This document shows, piece by piece, positions 5,030 to 5,873 of a DNA stretch of 5,873 nt. Below the pieces are notes generated by a model. That model was not told where the DNA came from. It was given only the letters and a program-made list of their open reading frames with translations, and did no database searches. Position 1 is the first letter of the stretch. Every line of letters starts with the position of its first letter. The DNA is taken from contig JAJYJL010000595.1 in the NCBI GenBank assembly GCA_021789565.1, positions 1 to 5,873 of the forward strand, written 5' to 3'. The translations under genes were made by a program, and so were the position numbers. This DNA is from Acidobacteriota bacterium. Lineage in GTDB: Bacteria > Acidobacteriota > Terriglobia > UBA7540.

Positions 5030-5873
5030 GTGCTGGTTGACGCTATTGATTTCTTTCGTCTAGACGCGAACCGCAAATTGGATCCTGAGCGTCGCTCAGA
5101 GCTGGGGCAGTTTATGACGCCGCCAGCGACGGCGCATTTAATGGCATCAATGTTTAGGGCAGAGGCTGACAAGCTCACATTGCTTGATGCGGGCGCGGGC
5201 GTTGGTTCACTGACGGCGGCGTTCGTCGCCGAGGTGTGCTGTCGCGCTCACAAGCCGCAAAGCATAGACGCGACCGCTTATGAGATTGACCCGACGCTCG
5301 TCGAATATCTCCATGCTACGCTCGATCAGTGCCGGAAGGCTTGTGAGAGCGAGAACGTCGGCTTTGAGTCTCGCCTCGTAACCCGGGATTTCATTGAGGA
5401 TGCCGCGCGCAAATTGCGGCAGGAGATGTTCGAACCAGTCGAGCGATTCAACTGCGCCATCCTCAATCCGCCTTACAAAAAGATCAGCGGCGATTCTGAA
5501 ACGCGGATGATCCTGCGGGAGCTCGGAGTTGAGACGGCTAACCTGTACACGGGGTTTTTGGCAATTGTCCTCAAGCTGCTTGCTGATGGGGGCGAACTCG
5601 TCGCTATAACACCACGAAGTTTCTGCAACGGTCCCTATTTCAAGTCGTTTCGTAAGCTCTTGCTGGGAACCCTCGCCATCCGCCGCATTCACGTTTTCGA
5701 GTCCCGGCAGGTTGCTTTCCAGGAAGATGACGTGCTGCAGGAGAACGTAATTTTCTACGGTGTGAAGGGTGGTTACAGGGGCAACGTCATCATATCGTCA
5801 AGCACAGGCCCGGAGGATGAGCTCGCAGTTGTGCGCGAGATCAAATATGAACAAGTCGTACGGCCCGGCGACC
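5030..5873 (+). CDS. Adenine-specific DNA methyltransferase, Eco57I-like, 3' end beyond window
   Basis: The enzyme would transfer methyl from SAM to N6 of adenine in a specific DNA sequence. The 281 residues present read MLVDAIDFFR..., then ELGQFMTPPATAHLMASMF (24-42), typical of N6-adenine methylases of R-M systems. SAM motif I is LLDAGAGVGSLT (51-62) and AYEIDP (83-88) holds the acidic motif II residue Glu85. ILNPPYKK (144-151) is catalytic motif IV, followed by ELVAITPRSFCNGPYF, conserved in the Eco57I and BsuBI/PstI methylase groups. Start GTG at 5030 is 6 bases after AGGAAGGA, and an in-frame TAG at 5015 excludes an earlier start. The frame is open to the window edge; relatives have about 500 residues or more, so the target-recognition part is missing. 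A restriction endonuclease or other partner may follow, but that is inference. Fusion to a nuclease domain further on cannot be excluded. Confidence 0.93.
   Translation, partial: MLVDAIDFFRLDANRKLDPERRSELGQFMTPPATAHLMASMFRAEADKLTLLDAGAGVGSLTAAFVAEVCCRAHKPQSIDATAYEIDPTLVEYLHATLDQCRKACESENVGFESRLVTRDFIEDAARKLRQEMFEPVERFNCAILNPPYKKISGDSETRMILRELGVETANLYTGFLAIVLKLLADGGELVAITPRSFCNGPYFKSFRKLLLGTLAIRRIHVFESRQVAFQEDDVLQENVIFYGVKGGYRGNVIISSSTGPEDELAVVREIKYEQVVRPGD

Overview
The window reads as bacterial chromosome of moderately high GC. A short housekeeping block (msrA, rpmE, thyX) sits on the left and more accessory genes on the right. The ThyX subtype, the L31/ThyX pairing, the class II photolyase remnant and the REP-like hairpins would fit an Acidobacteriota-type soil bacterium. 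That placement is an inference from gene flavour, not a measured assignment.

Left block (1-1771). The 5' part of msrA (methionine sulfoxide reductase A) runs leftward off the window edge. A 288-base gap follows that can fold into a rod-like structure; its minus strand carries a 14-base match to a conserved element of RNase P RNA. A near-consensus sigma-70 promoter (TTGAAA, 17 bp, TATAAT) drives rpmE (ribosomal protein L31, zinc-binding form), which is closed by a good intrinsic terminator. thyX (flavin-dependent thymidylate synthase) follows with a TTG start. It carries one extra residue in its signature motif.

Middle block (1779-4200). Two leftward genes meet thyX tail to tail with only 7 bp between stop codons. 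The first is a SAM-dependent O-methyltransferase of the COMT/acetylserotonin type with its own promoter. Upstream of it is a Fic-domain protein with an N-terminal self-inhibition motif and a C-terminal winged-helix-like region. The fic promoter is covered by three TGACAT boxes at an exact 12-bp period plus one inverted copy, which looks like an operator array.

Right block (4238-5873). A class II CPD photolyase gene has been reduced to its extreme N-terminal and C-terminal ends. They are joined at a repeated Ala-Gln-Arg coding stretch, with a +1 and a -1 frame change. About 300 bases beyond it hold three copies of a hairpin repeat whose stems show a compensatory base change. A good promoter (TTTACA, 17 bp, TACAAT) then starts a gene for an adenine-specific DNA methyltransferase with an NPPY motif (Eco57I-like). 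It runs rightward off the window and probably opens a restriction-modification or other defence locus.

The genes do not form one pathway. The picture is a conserved core edge followed by independently regulated accessory genes, a decaying repair gene, a repeat cluster, and the start of a DNA-modification system. The items most worth a second look are the photolyase fusion remnant, the TGACAT array, the covarying hairpin repeats and the possible structured RNA between msrA and rpmE.
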